A stretch of 64,000 bases of DNA. Source: Bagarius yarrelli (taxonomy: Eukaryota; Chordata; Actinopteri; Siluriformes; Sisoridae). Location of the stretch: positions 3,174,195 through 3,238,194 of the forward strand of contig VCAZ01000022.1 in NCBI GenBank assembly GCA_005784505.1. Reading direction: 5' to 3'. Below the pieces are notes generated by a model that saw only the letters and a list, made by a program, of their open reading frames with translations, did not search any database and was not told where the DNA came from. The first letter of the stretch is position 1, and every line of letters starts with the position of its first letter. Of the stretch, positions 25,008 to 36,859 are shown piece after piece. Position numbers and translations under genes: made by a program.

Positions 25008-25300
25008 CACATCTGGGCTGGTCACATCTGGGCCGGATTTGGGCTATACCTCACAAATGGCACGGGTAAAATCTGGGCCGGATCTGGGTCACACCTCACA
25101 AATGACATGGGTAAAATTTGAGCCGGATCTGGGTCACACCTCACAAATGACATGGGTAAAATTTGAGCTGGATCTGGGCCACACCACACAAATAACACGG
25201 GTCACATCTGGACCAGATCTGCACTACACCTTACCAATGGTATGGGTAAAATCCTCAGAAATGGCAGGGGCCACATCTGGGCCAAATCTATGCCAAGTCA
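25008..25300 (+). repeat. 45-base minisatellite (about six units)
   Basis: Tandem units of 45 bases around the core ATCTGGGCCGGATCTGGG plus CACACCTCACAAATG. Successive GGGTAAAAT words start at 25064, 25109 and 25154, which fixes the period. Units diverge to the right. As 45 is a multiple of three, the array reads as a 128-residue open frame of 15-residue units; no gene signals accompany it. Confidence 0.9.
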
Positions 25301-25549
25301 ATCATCATCATGTGAAAATACATCATCTTAAAAAAAAATACTGACGTTATTTGTTTAGAAAATAGATTTTTACAAGCTACACTTAATACACTGAATCGGT
25401 TTTTTTTCTTGCGGATGTACCTGGAACAAAAGCTGGCAAATAATTGCCCATTATTTTATTATAATCTTGTAAATAAGGTTGAAATCCTACTGTTCAGTGG
25501 TGTGATGTGATGTGTGGGTTGGGAGGTAGCTGTTGGTGTGTTGGGAGGG

Positions 25550-25723
25550 TCGGGGCAGGTCGGGACAGGGCAGGGCGCATGTCTCACACACCGCAGATCC
25601 GGGTGTTCGTCTAATGGTCCGCTTTCACACCGCAGCTTAGCAACAGCAAAGCGCCCAACCTACTGAGCTGCAAATATCCGCTAAGATCAGCGTCGGGCAC
25701 AGGATTCCCGCCGTGAGCAAGAG
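25550..25723 (+). promoter_or_regulatory. rab3d: GC-rich island and likely untranslated first exon of rab3d
   Basis: The sequence turns suddenly GC-rich (GGGTCGGGGCAGGTCGGGAC, CGCAGATCCGGGTG, AGCGTCGGGCACAGG) and ends at a credible donor: GAG then GTAGGAAC, last exonic base 25723. The rab3d start codon at 29173 sits directly after a splice acceptor (CCTCTAG), so a non-coding exon upstream is required. This is the best candidate; a second is near 28.6-28.95 kb. Confidence 0.45.
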
Positions 25724-25879
25724 GTAGGAACTAAAAGTTAAGATTTTTGGGGGGTGTTTAAAGGTTTAGGTTTAGTTCCTCCTTATCAGATAAACCAAAG
25801 AATTGTTTTTAGCCCAATTCTTGCGTTGTTTGACGCTAAACGACATTTGCATGTTTTGGGATAGTCACTAGCTAGAGTT

Positions 25880-26065
25880 TGTTTCCTTTTTAATTATTTA
25901 TTTATTTATTTGTTCGTTTATTTATTTAATGGCATTAAAATATCTAGTGATTGAGTTTAATTTCCGGTTCAAACTCGCATTACTTTCTGGAGTATGTTAA
26001 AGTTGTTTTTTTTATTTATTTATTATTATTTCAATTAATATTGTTTTTATATCGTTTAGTTTTAA
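25880..26065. repeat. TTTA-rich low-complexity sequence
   Basis: Runs of TTTATTTATTTA at 25897-25928 and again near 26010-26030. Confidence 0.7.
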
Positions 26066-26559
26066 ACTGTTGTTCGACCAGGATGGCAAATGTATATAAA
26101 AAATTAAATATGTTTTAAACCAAACACATGCTTTCATAATGGTCCTGTAGAAAAGTCTAGAACAGAGGTGGGGCTTTTTGCCCAAATAACATGTCCCATG
26201 TAAAGGTTTAAAAATTAAGAAAGCCAGGGAACAATAATCCTACAATAAAACCCTAAAAGCCTAGAACTCTGGTTCTGTTTGTTATTTAAGGTCAATTTTT
26301 CCTTTTCTCAAGATAAAAATAAATAAATAAAATAATCCCAGGGCAAAATTGCTTTGGACTGTTACAATTGCTTTAATGAAAGTAGAAAGATACAAGAATG
26401 TAAGGAGAAAAAACAAACAAACAACAAGGTAGCAAGAAACGGTAACAAAAATAAATAATATAAATAAAGATAACTGTGCAAAAAGTGGCTTGTAATTACA
26501 CAGTACTGTAAGAACCCAAGTTGTGATGTGTATGAAAGACTTTTAATTAGTATTGCATA

Positions 26560-27035
26560 GATTGATTGATTGATTGATTGATTGATTATTGCACTTGAAG
26601 AAATTGCACATGACAAATTGATGAGTTGCAGAGTTTGATCGCTCTGCGGATGAAGGATTTCCTAAAACGTTCGATGTAACACTTGGTCATGCTCTTCTGA
26701 GCAGCCAACCCACTGTGTAGTGGATGTGAAGTGTTGTTGAAGATTGAACGGAGTTTTGATCAGCCCTCCTGATCAGTCTGTCTAGTTTATTTCTCTCTGC
26801 CATCTTTATCTTAGTTCTGCAACAGACGGCTGCATAGAAAATAACAATCGACACTACACTAACAAGACATCAGAATGCATTAGCAACGTTGAAGGACAGA
26901 GCTGTACACCTGAGCTCTGTACAACCTGCTCTGGCCTTTTTTTGCAGAGTTTAGTCCATGTCAGGTATTGTCGATATGGACTCCATATCCTCCGTTATTC
27001 CTATAGTCCTCGACAACCACAACTTCATTTTATTT
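26560..27035 (-). mobile_element. LINE reverse transcriptase C-terminal remnant (CR1/L2/Rex-like), antisense
   Basis: On the - strand the sequence translates to RFRKSFIRRAIKLCN, the typical end of fish LINE polymerases, just before a GATT/AATC tandem (26561-26588). Upstream on the - strand are the usual words for the final reverse transcriptase region (CAGACTGATCAGGAGGGCTG, GCAGCCGTCTGTTGCAGAAC). Frames are broken by stops and shifts. Confidence 0.65.
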
Positions 27036-27179
27036 TTTATTGGAATTTCTTAACTTTATCTTTGCTTATTTCACTTAAATTTATTTAACCTTGCTTTATT
27101 TCACTTTTACAAAAAACTTGTGTTCCTGTGTAAAAAAACACCCAAACAAAACGCTTTAAACATCTATATACCGTGTTTT

Positions 27180-27420
27180 CAATTCAATTTAATTTTATTA
27201 GTTCAAAGCAGCTTTGAACAATCTGAAGAAATTATAAGATGAAAATGAAACAGAAGTTAGTTTGTCCCTGATGAGCAAGCCGGAGGCGACGGTAGCAAGG
27301 AAAAACTCTCCGAGATGGAATAAGAAGAAACCTTGACAGGAACCAGACTCAACAGAGAACCCATCCTTCATTTGGGTGAAAAACGGGTAGCAGGAATTAT
27401 GTAGTTACACCGAATTATGT
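27180..27420 (+). mobile_element. High-copy dispersed fish repeat (unclassified)
   Basis: Opens TTCAATTCAATTTAATTTTA and contains CTGATGAGCAAGCCGGAGGC, GACGGTAGCAAGGAAAAACT, AGAAGAAACCTTGACAGGAA, CCAGACTCAACAGAGAACCC and ATCCTTCATTTGGGTGA. These words recur in a very common fish repeat. It reads like the 3' end of a retroelement, but I cannot assign a class. Confidence 0.65.
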
Positions 27421-28609
27421 AGTTACATCATAAGTCTTTAAAGAACAGCTGGAACGTCTTTATGGCAGAGTAGAAACGTCCTTGGTCACCCTGGTGATAT
27501 GAATTCTGGTGTTTTATTCTGTTATTATATTATACTTTACAGAAGATGAAAAAATAATGTCTGGAACATACCAACCCACAGCTAGGCTTTCAGTAAAACA
27601 CACTCCTTTTCATTCCATGTAAAATGTCTCACTAGTTTATATGGATGGTTTGAAGTTATTGAGAGTTTGTATGAAATAATATGGACGGCTTGTGTTTCCT
27701 AATAGACATCTTTAAATGAGCCACACATAAAATTTAATTTAGAGGTAAAAAAACGATTATTTTGTTGAAGTTCAAAAATTCAGGACTGTGCAGAGATATG
27801 AGCTATTTATTGGTCCAAATAATAATAAAGGTTCTGGAGACGTGATCAATATTCGAACCTTTTCTTTTTTTTTTGTAGCACCCAAGTTTATTGGTTTTAT
27901 TTAGCCAGACAAAAAAAGGAACTATACAAGACAAGCCATCAATGATGTCCTGACGTTTATTGATATTGTTGAGTTGATTTTGTATGTGTGTGTGATCGCC
28001 AGAGATTTTAGATTAATGACTTATAACACTGCACATATTTTAAAGGAACCTTTTTACTGATTTACAAAAAGTGTCTACGATTTAGCTGTTATATTTTGTA
28101 AGCTTTGGTTGAATCACAAAAAAATTTCAATTGCAATTATTAGGTTAAAAAAAAAAAGAACAAATAGAGGTAGGTTCCAAATCCTTATTTTTTTTCTTTC
28201 TTCTGGCGAGGATTCTTTGTTGCGTTGTTTGCATTTTGCGTGTAATGTTTAAAAAGATCTTCTTCTTTGCATACAATTTAGATCCTCTCTTTATACTACT
28301 ACCCTTTTCCTCGTCCACAACACCCCCTACAATAGAGCCCACATGCAAACTTTGCTCTTGTTAGCAAACTGCTGAAACAGGCAGCATATGAGCATCCTTA
28401 AGTAAACCTCAAATACACCTATTCGAAGCTTCATTAACAAGCAGATGTTTAAAACATGTATGTTGCTGCTTTGAACCTCTCGATTGCAAACACACTCCAG
28501 TGCTAAGGGTCTTCTCTAAACCCCTACATACACCCTCACCTGTTTTCAGAAGCATCTGCTCAGACAGAGCTAGCATTTAACCAAGGCCTCTTCTTCTATT
28601 TCGAACAAT

Positions 28610-28950
28610 GAGCGCTCTTTGTTATGTAATAATATTTGCACCTCCGGAGAGGAGTCGTGCCCAGCGCACTCAGCTCGCTCGGTCACTTGCGCACTTTAAT
28701 GGATCTGCATGTTTTATTCGGGGGCCTGTCGCCATGGAGACACACCTTGCCAGAGGCGAGCCATGCACTGTACAGCCCTGATCGACTGGGAGGAAAGGAG
28801 GAGGAGAAGGGTGGAGAGAGAAGTTGGGTGGATAAAAGAGGGCCGGATGAGAGGTTTGCTCTTCTTTCCGTCACGGTCTTGCCCTGAGCAAGGGGTGTTT
28901 AGATTTTTAGAGATGATAGACTCCGGAAATTATGCTCACAGGGTAATAAA
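28610..28950 (+). promoter_or_regulatory. rab3d: Alternative rab3d promoter or 5' UTR candidate
   Basis: About 300 bases richer in G+C than the flanks, just upstream of the first rab3d coding exon. It has CACCTCCGGAGAGGAGTCG, GGTCACTTGCGCACTTTAAT, a GGAGGAAAGGAGGAGGAGAA purine stretch and a TATA-like GGATAAAAGAGG at about 28832. Short open frames here have no family resemblance. This could be a second, downstream promoter. Confidence 0.35.
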
Positions 28951-29172
28951 GTATTCCGATTTTGATTTATTTACTGGATAGTTTGGATTGCATTGAAAAC
29001 AAATCATAAGCCGAAAGTGTCTCGTGACTGAGGATGTCTCTTGCTGGTCAAAATTTCGAGTAATTGTTGTTTAGAGAGAATATTGATAGTCCGGTTGCAC
29101 ATGTGAATAAAATGCCGGTTTGGAGAATTGGATAATCTGTTGTTTGACATTTTACCCTCTCGTGTCCTCTAG

Positions 29173-30886
29173 ATGGCGGCGGTGAATGACTCGCGCCTGC
29201 CGCAGCAGCCCTCTCAGAAGGACGCAGCTGATCAGAACTTTGATTACATGTTTAAGCTTTTAATCATTGGCAACAGCAGCGTGGGTAAAACCAGCTTCCT
29301 CTTCCGCTACGCCGATGACTCCTTTACCTCAGCCTTCGTCAGCACGGTGGGCATCGATTTCAAGGTCAAAACTGTCTTTCGCCAAAACAAGCGGATCAAG
29401 CTTCAGATCTGGGTATGTTTAAATAAACACCAAATCAATCATGTCTTTAAACCGGTATAGTGCTTTGTTATAATGTCTCTATAGAACCAATCAAAATCGT
29501 CAGGATATCACCGCTTTAATAAACGGCAATAGCAGAAGGCATCGAGCTAATTAAACACAGGCAAAGCAACAATAAATAAATATTAATCAATATATGCTAG
29601 GTTTTTAAAGAAACTAGTCAGATGTCACACTATTTATAATCTATAACATTTTCATAAGTAATTTTAATTTCATTATACATCAATTTTTCTCAGTAACTGT
29701 AACAAATTCCTAATTTTTTAATATATTACATAACGCCGTTACATTTAGCTAGTTCCTCCCCAACACTGGTTCTGAGTATATCGTTTTTACTTATTTTCAA
29801 GCAAATGTTGCATTTTTTTCTATTAATGTTGCATCATTTGCTGTCCACTTAAACACTACTTTATGATCCGGAGGTGGGTCACATTTGTTTCCAAAAAAAA
29901 ATTATGAACTTTAATGATTCATCTGACTGATTCATTTGTGAAGTATAGTACAACATTAAAGACATTTTTAGACAGCTACTACTGTATATCGCTAGTACGC
30001 TACTATTGGAAATATCAAGGAAACTGTATATTAGAGCCGAGCAGCAGCAGGTAGGAGGATTGATTTTCACTCCCATACCAGGCAGATAATGTAAAGTGTC
30101 ACTGTTTACAGACTCTCACCAAGTTCAGAGCCTTCCTAATGTGCTCCGTGGCATCAATCCAAAGATTAAATAGCCTGTTGTTTCCTAACACTGCCCATTC
30201 CAAAAGGCTCCTGTTTCCTGACTTAGAATGCCAGGAAGCTTAGCTGGCAAGGACCATCAAGAGTTATTAGCAGCTATGGTTGGCCCTGATACGTCTCCCT
30301 AGATTTTCATAGGGTTCTGTTTTAGATGTAAAAGATCAGGCCATGACTCATACGCAAAGCATTTTACTGAGGAAAGGAGAACATGTACTTTCACTTTGCT
30401 ACACAGGAACAGCAGAGTGAACATTCAGTTTATTTTGGTAGCCTATTAAAAAAGGATTTTGCTTCGGCTGAGTGTAATAATGCAAGTGAAAAAATGTGAA
30501 ACAAGCTTAAGCTATGAGTACTTTCATACATATCTATCCATCCATCCATCTCAATCCATTCAAATACTGTATATTGTATATCTATCCATCCATCTATTAA
30601 TCTCTAAATACTGTATATTTTGTCATTTATCTATCCATCCATCTATTTATCCATATAAATACTGTATAGTTTATCTTTCCATTAATTTATCCATCCATTC
30701 ATTCACAAGCATACAAAAAGACGCTTCTTAAATACTGTATTTTTTGTTACCCATCCATCCATCCAGCCATCCATCCATAAAAAAGGCTATTTTGTGCACA
30801 GTGCTATAAAGTAATTTTCGCATCTTATTTAAATGTCGGCAAAACAACGCTTTCTGTAGGCGTAGAACCGCTGAGAGAGAAAGATA

Positions 30887-30935
<49 letters not shown>

Positions 30936-32987
30936 CTGTTGGTGTCCACCTGGGTTGACGTCATGCGCTATCATTGTTTATTAAGTGACGTTTACCTCGC
31001 ATTAACAGATAAAAATCCGATCTGTCTGCTTACACTACACACGCTAATGCACATATCTGGTTCATATCCAATTTATTATCCATAATACGAATGAGGCCTA
31101 ATTCCGTGCTTACGCGGTCATGAGTCAAATCCGATCTGTGCCACATTCGAGAAAAAATCTTTTACCTTAGTTTTCCTGTTTAAAAAGTTTAACGAAATCC
31201 ATGTCTAATGATACACTAAGGTTACCCGAGCAACCTTTCCCTTCCGTCCTTCGTATGGAAATGAGGAGATCAGGCCAGGTTTCCAGGAGAGTTGCCATGC
31301 CAACCCTTCACCTGTGTAATCTTAGCTTTTCTATTTGTTAATTACTTTAAGCACAGAGGTTTGTGATGTCACACTTTATTGTTCATTGTTGATAGTTTAC
31401 TGTGTTTACAACTATTCATTACATTTGGAAATAAAATATAAATGTAGGTATAACTTCAAGTAAAATATAATTTATTGATTGACGATTAAGCTATCTTAAA
31501 TTAATTTATGTATTTGATGAATTCAAGCCATAGATGCATCGCCCTAAACCAAATTTAAAGAAAGGATAGTTGCTAGTGATTTGCTGATCTGACAAACTGC
31601 GTGTAGTAATTAATAATAATAATATAAATTATAAAGTGAATATTAAATATATTATTTGCCAAAAGTCCCAAAGAAATGAACATTTTTTGGAAAATAAAAC
31701 CTTATTTTCAAAATATTAAATATATTATTTGCCAAAAGTCCCAAAGAAATGAACATTTTTTGGAAAATAAAACCTTATTTTCAAAATATATGGCTTAATA
31801 TTTTCTAAATATTAAGCCACCAGTTTTTTGATGCTAAGTCACCAGAAATCCCCCCAAATCTCTTGTATATGATTGTTTTTAATGTTTAATGTGAACATTA
31901 ACTAAAGCTCGTATCCACATCACAAGATTGGTCTTTTACGTAACTGCAGGTGTTGTTATTAAAGTGGACTTAATCTTTAATAGTTTCCATAATATTCCTT
32001 CTTGGAAAGCACATTTTGCTATCATTTCTGTCAGTCCAACACCAGAAAGTTAGATCTGGCTGCCCCCTGCTGGTTTACAGCAGCATTTACCTACCTCACT
32101 ATACTCTGTTTAGACAAAGTGAACGGATTAAATGTTTGGAGTAAACGTCGGGCTCGGAAGAAATAAAGCTAGCAGTCTTTGATTAACCCACGTGTGAAAT
32201 CATTTTGTTTCAGGACACAGCAGGACAGGAGCGCTACCGAACCATCACTACAGCGTATTATAGAGGAGCCATGGGCTTCCTGCTGATGTATGACATCACC
32301 AACCAGGACTCGTTTAATGCTGTTCAGGACTGGTAAGTAATAATAATAATTAATATTTTATTTAGGGTGTCTTGTGGTTAACTGTGCTAATTATAAAAGT
32401 ATTCAACGTTTTAGACAGGGGGTTCCTACAGCCGTATATTGTAGGAGAATACTGTATGCTATTGCACACATATCATAGCAACTTTTTCAACTGTTCTCTT
32501 TACCATGTGCGTGTGTGTGTGTTGTCTTTAGGGCTACCCAGATTAAGACATACTCATGGAACAATGCACAAGTCATTCTGGTGGGTAATAAGTGTGACCT
32601 AGAGGATGACCGACTTATTCCAACAGAAGACAGCCAGAGACTTGCTGATGAACTAGGTGAGAATACACACTTGTATCTTGACATTACATTAAAGATTGTA
32701 AACAGACCATGACTGTGTAAAGTCCATTAAATGCATTACTCATTTGCAGTACTTCAGGAATATATACTGTACCGCAGTTCCAACATTCTTCTATTCCAGG
32801 ATTACAGTTTTTTGAAGCCAGTGCCAAAGACAACATCAACGTGAAGCAGGTGTTTGAATGGCTGGTAGACGTTATATGTGAAAAAATGAATGAAACTATG
32901 GAGGGAGACAGCAGCTCAGTCAGCAGTCTCAAAGACTCCAACCTACAGGACTCTTCCACCGAAGGACATGGCACCTGTGCCTGTTAA
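29173..32987 (+). CDS. rab3d: Ras-related small GTPase Rab3D
   Basis: Rab3 GTPases sit on secretory vesicles and control late steps of regulated exocytosis; Rab3D is the form of exocrine and other secretory cells. Four coding exons, 29173-29412, 32214-32332, 32532-32656 and 32800-32987 (240, 119, 125 and 188 bases), join in phase to 223 residues. The GTP-binding motifs are intact: GNSSVGKT (33-40), the switch region in FVSTVGIDFKVKT, DTAGQERYRT (from 81), NKCD (139-142) and SAK (169-171). The Rab3 signature NFDYMFKLLIIGNSSVGKTS is present, and the end TCAC provides the CXC double-prenylation site. The variable tail is SSSVSSLKDSNLQDSS. The paralogue call (3D) uses the human 19p13.2 neighbourhood; Rab3 forms are very alike, so sequence alone is weaker. 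The start follows an acceptor directly. Confidence 0.93.
30535..30780. repeat. Interspersed (ATCC)n clusters
   Basis: Several blocks of ATCCATCC (near 30537, 30588, 30636, 30690 and 30753) are separated by a recurring AAATACTGTATATT-like word. This is a larger period of about 55-60 bases built on a tetramer. Confidence 0.75.
30892..30933. repeat. (TA)n microsatellite
   Basis: About 40 bases of pure alternating TA in the rab3d intron. Confidence 0.95.
31641..31786 (+). repeat. Perfect 73-base tandem duplication
   Basis: The block starting TATTAAATATATTATTTGCC (31641) is repeated at 31714, including AAAAGTCCCAAAGAAATGAA and CATTTTTTGGAAAATAAAAC, with no difference seen. It is either recent or an assembly duplication. 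Confidence 0.93.
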
Positions 32988-33894
32988 ATCCCCATACTAT
33001 CTTACTTCTCTTGCCCAATACAACATACGCCCAGATCTTTGTCCCTCCCTGCAGCTTGTTGAACATGTCCCTGTCTAAATTAAAACGTGGTATTTGTCAT
33101 ACTAATATTCTAACTTAAATATGGCCAATCAGGAGAAAGTGTATAATCTGTACAGCAGTACATTTGCACAATGTCTTTTTACAAAGCAGGAATGAATGTT
33201 TACAGAATAAGTGTTTAATTAACTAGATTAAGCGCAACATAAGGTCATCGTAGGCGGAAGTCGAACTTGAGTGCCTTTAATTACTTTAAATATTCCTAAA
33301 CCTTGTTGCAGCTTAATTAAACTCCTCTTATGTGTGCACTGAGAACCACATCCAGGCTGGTAAAGGTTTGTATGCTAGCAGTTTGCAGGGATAAGCATCT
33401 GTCCATCCACAGCTATCCATTTACACCTATCTGTAGTTCTCACACTCTCACATGGCTGTCTTTCGCTTCTCCTTTAAAAGACAAACGTCTGGCCAAGCTC
33501 CATGGCTCCATGGCTTAGACCACAATGGGTGTATGTGTCACATGCAAGCAGATTTTTCTTTTCCCCCTATTTTTTTTTTATTCCAAACTGTGCCAGACCT
33601 GTTTTGTTTAAAAGTGCAGTATTTAACTAGGAACCATGTGACAATGCACAAAGCATATAAAACAAAGACAAATAAAAACTGTGAAATGTGACCTACACTG
33701 AAATTTTATTGTTATAGTAAGTTCATATTTCAGTTTACTATATTTATCAAAGCCCAAAGAAAAAGTAAATATAATAAAATAAGTCATTTTCATTTCTAAA
33801 GTATTTAAATGTATTTATTAAATCAACTTTTCGTTAATTTTTTCCAGAATAACTACCTTTATAAATAACTATATCATAAAATATATTATGGGGA

Positions 33895-34086
33895 AGTGGT
33901 GGTTTAGGATTAAAGTGTTGGACTACCAACCTGAAGATTGTGGGTTCAATTCCCAGCTCCAAGAAGCCACCGCTGTTGGGCCCCTGAGCAAGGCCCTTAA
34001 CCCCGAATTGCTCAGTTGTATAAATAAGATAAATAGAAGTCGCTCTGGATAAGGGCGCCTGCCAAATGCTGCTAATGTAATTGTAA
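33895..34086 (+). mobile_element. tRNA-derived SINE (family A), sense copy
   Basis: The most complete family A copy: GTGGTTTAGGATTAAAGTGT (box A region), GTGGGTTCAATTCCCAGCTC (box B), GGGCCCCTGAGCAAGGCCCT, CCCCGAATTGCTCAGTTGTA, and the tail CTCTGGATAAGGGCGCCTGC then CAAATGCTGCTAATGTAA. It is RNA polymerase III-type, not a functional tRNA. Confidence 0.88.
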
Positions 34087-34143
34087 ATATCATAAGAATG
34101 AAATTACTCATATCATGAAAGAGAAATTTGGTCATACTGCAGG

Positions 34144-34260
34144 TAGGGATGGGCGGTATTATAACATGGTCTCGGGCTCTATTTATCATTATAATTATAC
34201 GTAACACTCATGTGAGCATGACAAAAATATCAAGATTTCTGGTTTGAAGAAAGCTTTTCA
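34144..34260 (+). mobile_element. Fragment of a hAT-like element end
   Basis: TAGGGATGGGCGGTATTATA resembles the opening of common fish hAT-type elements (TAGGGATG plus an AT-rich GGGCGATA-like word). No second end was found. Confidence 0.3.
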
Positions 34261-35199
34261 GATGTAAATAACATCCATTTGACCTGGTTATTGTGATAAC
34301 AAAACTTTCTGCAGCATCTTATCTACCCTCCTCCCCTTTTCTCTCCTTTTCTCTATCATTTGCCTAACATACAGTTAACTGTTACGATCCGTTGCCACAA
34401 CTCAGCAGAGATACTCAGTCTTAGTTTTTTTTGTTTTTTTTTTAATTTCTTGGGGGTTTTTTTGTTGTTCTGGATTGTCTTATAGTTACTCTTTTATTAA
34501 TCCAACTTTTAAACTTACAAGTCACATAGTAAGGAGGCTGGTTGTTTATTACTGCTGTTGTTTTGGTAAAGATTTTTGGGGTACAGTGGGCCACCGATAG
34601 CATCTGATTTACGATTGTACGTCACATGGCTGCCATGCTGTGTTTTATCTAAGCATCCAGAGAAGTGTATGTGACAACACGAGCTTCCTGCAGCATATTT
34701 TCTTCACGTCCACAATCTCCTGAGGCACATTAAAAACAGGACAGATTGTTCTCTGCTCCATAAACATAGAAACGACATTTTTTGCTGTTGCTGAAGTTTA
34801 GTTAGCTTTTGAATCAGAAAATCCTTATTAATTCCACTTGTGAGATATTCTTTTTTGGATTTTAGTAAATTCACTAAATATCCAAATATACAGTATGTGA
34901 ACACAAGCATTAACATGAAGTTACTTCATTGCTACTATAACAAGTTATCTCATTTTGCAGAATGCTTCCAAATATATTTAAGTGTGTGTGTGTGTGTGTC
35001 TAGAAATTTCTGTGGCAAAATTGACCCATGTTCTCACCCTTTATTCTTTGTATGTGAAAATAAATTGTAAACTCAACAATAAGTGCTATAATTATTATAA
35101 TTATCGTTATTAACTGTAAGTATTTCTACTCGCCACAGAGGTTTTGCTTGTTCATTCTCAAGAGTGTTAACATTCCACAACAAGCGCACGTAAGCTTGG

Positions 35200-35850
35200 C
35201 TTTACAACAACTCGCTGATCACGTTACAGACGCAGAACCACACCAACAGCACTGTTATCATCATTTTAGATGATAATAACTACACCTGCTGCTACACCAC
35301 TTTCAAGGACGCATATTACTCTGTCCCACAGGCACCACTAAGACTCTCTGACCACAGCTGGTCCATCTTATAGTAGCTCTGCTAAACCTGTCTTAAAGTC
35401 TGCAAAGAGATGGACCAACGAAACAGAGCAGGCCTGTTACAAGCCTGTTTCGACTGGATGAGCTACCAGGACTTATTTACCAAAGGTTGTACTTCCTTTG
35501 CCGGCTGAAGAAGTTCAGTCTGCCACAGTAGCTGCTAAACAGTTCTACTCAGCAGTCATCGAGTTCTGTGCACATTAATAACCATCTGGTTTGGAACAGC
35601 TACTAAATCAGACACCAGAGGATGACGGAGAGAAGGGTCCAAACTGCTAAGAGGATTATTAGCGCTGTCCTGTCCACCCGTCAACAATTGAGAAAAATGG
35701 CTCAAAAAATCACTCTAGATCCCTCACATCCAAGCCATTTCCTTTTTTGAACATTTGCCATCTGGCCAGTGTTACAGAACCCTGAATACCAGGACATCCA
35801 GGCACAAATACACCACGCCCCCCCCCCCCCCCCCCCGGCAATCAATATTA
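35200..35850 (+). mobile_element. LINE reverse transcriptase 3' portion (CR1/L2/Rex-like)
   Basis: On the + strand the sequence reads RLYFLCRLKKFSLPQ (35489 on), then WFGTATKSDT and, after shifts, DPSHPSHF- and LPSGQCYRTLNTRTSRHKYT-like stretches, the standard C-terminal order of fish LINE polymerases. Stops and frameshifts show it is dead. A run of about 19 C interrupts the end (35818-35836). Confidence 0.75.
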
Positions 35851-36129
35851 TGAACAGTTAGATGTTAAATCTAATATATATGCAATAAAAATATATGCAA
35901 TAATCTTATATTTATTTGTTACCACTGACATCCTAGTACATCCCCTTATCTCATTTTATTCTATTCCTATCTTTATCATTTATGCACACTGTACACAACA
36001 TTACACATTTCAGTTAATTTTTCTATTTTGTTAAATGTATTAACGTATGTGTATTATTATTATTATTATTAATTGTAAGATATATTTTTGTCTCTGTATA
36101 TGTTTGTTTGATCCGTAAAATGTAATTTC

Positions 36130-36288
36130 ACAGTATTTGGCAGATGCCCTGATCCAGAGAGACTTACATTTATCTCTTTTATACAACTAAGCAATTGGGC
36201 AACAGTGGCAACTTGGTGGTGCTGGGAATCGAACCCTGATCTTCCAGTTCACAGTTCAACACCTAAACCACTGCTCTTCCACTTGTAA
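36130..36288 (-). mobile_element. tRNA-derived SINE (family A), antisense
   Basis: Antisense order: tail complement ATTTGGCAGATGCCCTGATC, CAATTGGGCAACAGTGGCAA, CTTGGTGGTGCTGGGAATCG (box B complement GAATCGAACCC) and CACCTAAACCACTG. Confidence 0.85.
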
Positions 36289-36859
36289 GTTTGATTGCAG
36301 TGCAAGTTACATAGCAGTGAAAAAGATCATTAATTCTTTTGTCACTTGTCACAATCAAACGCATCAATTAACTGACGGATATTATATTAAAGCAAATAAA
36401 ACAAATGCCTGATTTTGTTTAGGAACTTCACAATGTTTAGTTTAGGAGATTAATGAAAAAAAAAAGAAGCAGCCGTGTGGTTTAACAATAAGATGGATGG
36501 TGGTACTGTTGGGGTGGGGTAAGCTGGCTCGATCTCACTCTATCTACTGCGGTTAAGACGCTCTTGGACAGGAGATAAAGCGCAATGAGTGCAAAACAAG
36601 CGCGCCTGATAGCTGCTGATAAAGACACCAGTTACAGACCAGTCAGACTCCTGCACACTCTACACTCTCTCTTTCTCGCCTTTTCTTTGCACTTCAGCTA
36701 AAACTTCCAAGTGTCCCTACTCACTATTTCACCTATACACCTGTACACGTCGACATTATTTACAGCCCATAAATACTATAATGAATAAATCGATTTAGCA
36801 GTGCTCGAAAGGATCACATGCTTTCGAAATACTCGTTTTGCCGCCATTGCAGACTGCGC

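Larger units (their letters stand above)
22346..25540. other. Intergenic region between tmem205 and rab3d
   Basis: No gene recognised. Besides the repeats listed separately, this is AT-rich unique-looking sequence. A short TTCA/TTGATTCA-rich stretch lies at 24445-24500. Confidence 0.5.
29413..32213. other. rab3d: rab3d intron between first and second coding exons
   Basis: A 2.8-kb intron with no exon recognised. It contains TCCA-type tetramer clusters (30535-30780), an AT run (30892-30933) and a perfect 73-base tandem duplication (31641-31786). Confidence 0.7.
32988..36790. other. rab3d 3' UTR and intergenic region before epor
   Basis: The first few hundred bases are rab3d 3' UTR; possible polyadenylation signals include AATAAA near 33669 (ACAAATAAAAAC). 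No other gene recognised. SINE and LINE copies are listed separately. Confidence 0.5.

Noticed and set aside
25008..25300. Direct repeats resembling a CRISPR array
   Set aside because: Units are contiguous 45-base tandem repeats without unique spacers, in a vertebrate genome; this is a minisatellite.
33895..34086. tRNA-like box A/box B sequence as a tRNA gene
   Set aside because: The same sequence with a fixed tail occurs in many copies; it is a SINE head and does not fold as a complete tRNA.
35818..35836. Poly-C run as an i-motif or regulatory element
   Set aside because: A single homopolymer inside a dead LINE end; likely slippage or assembly noise.
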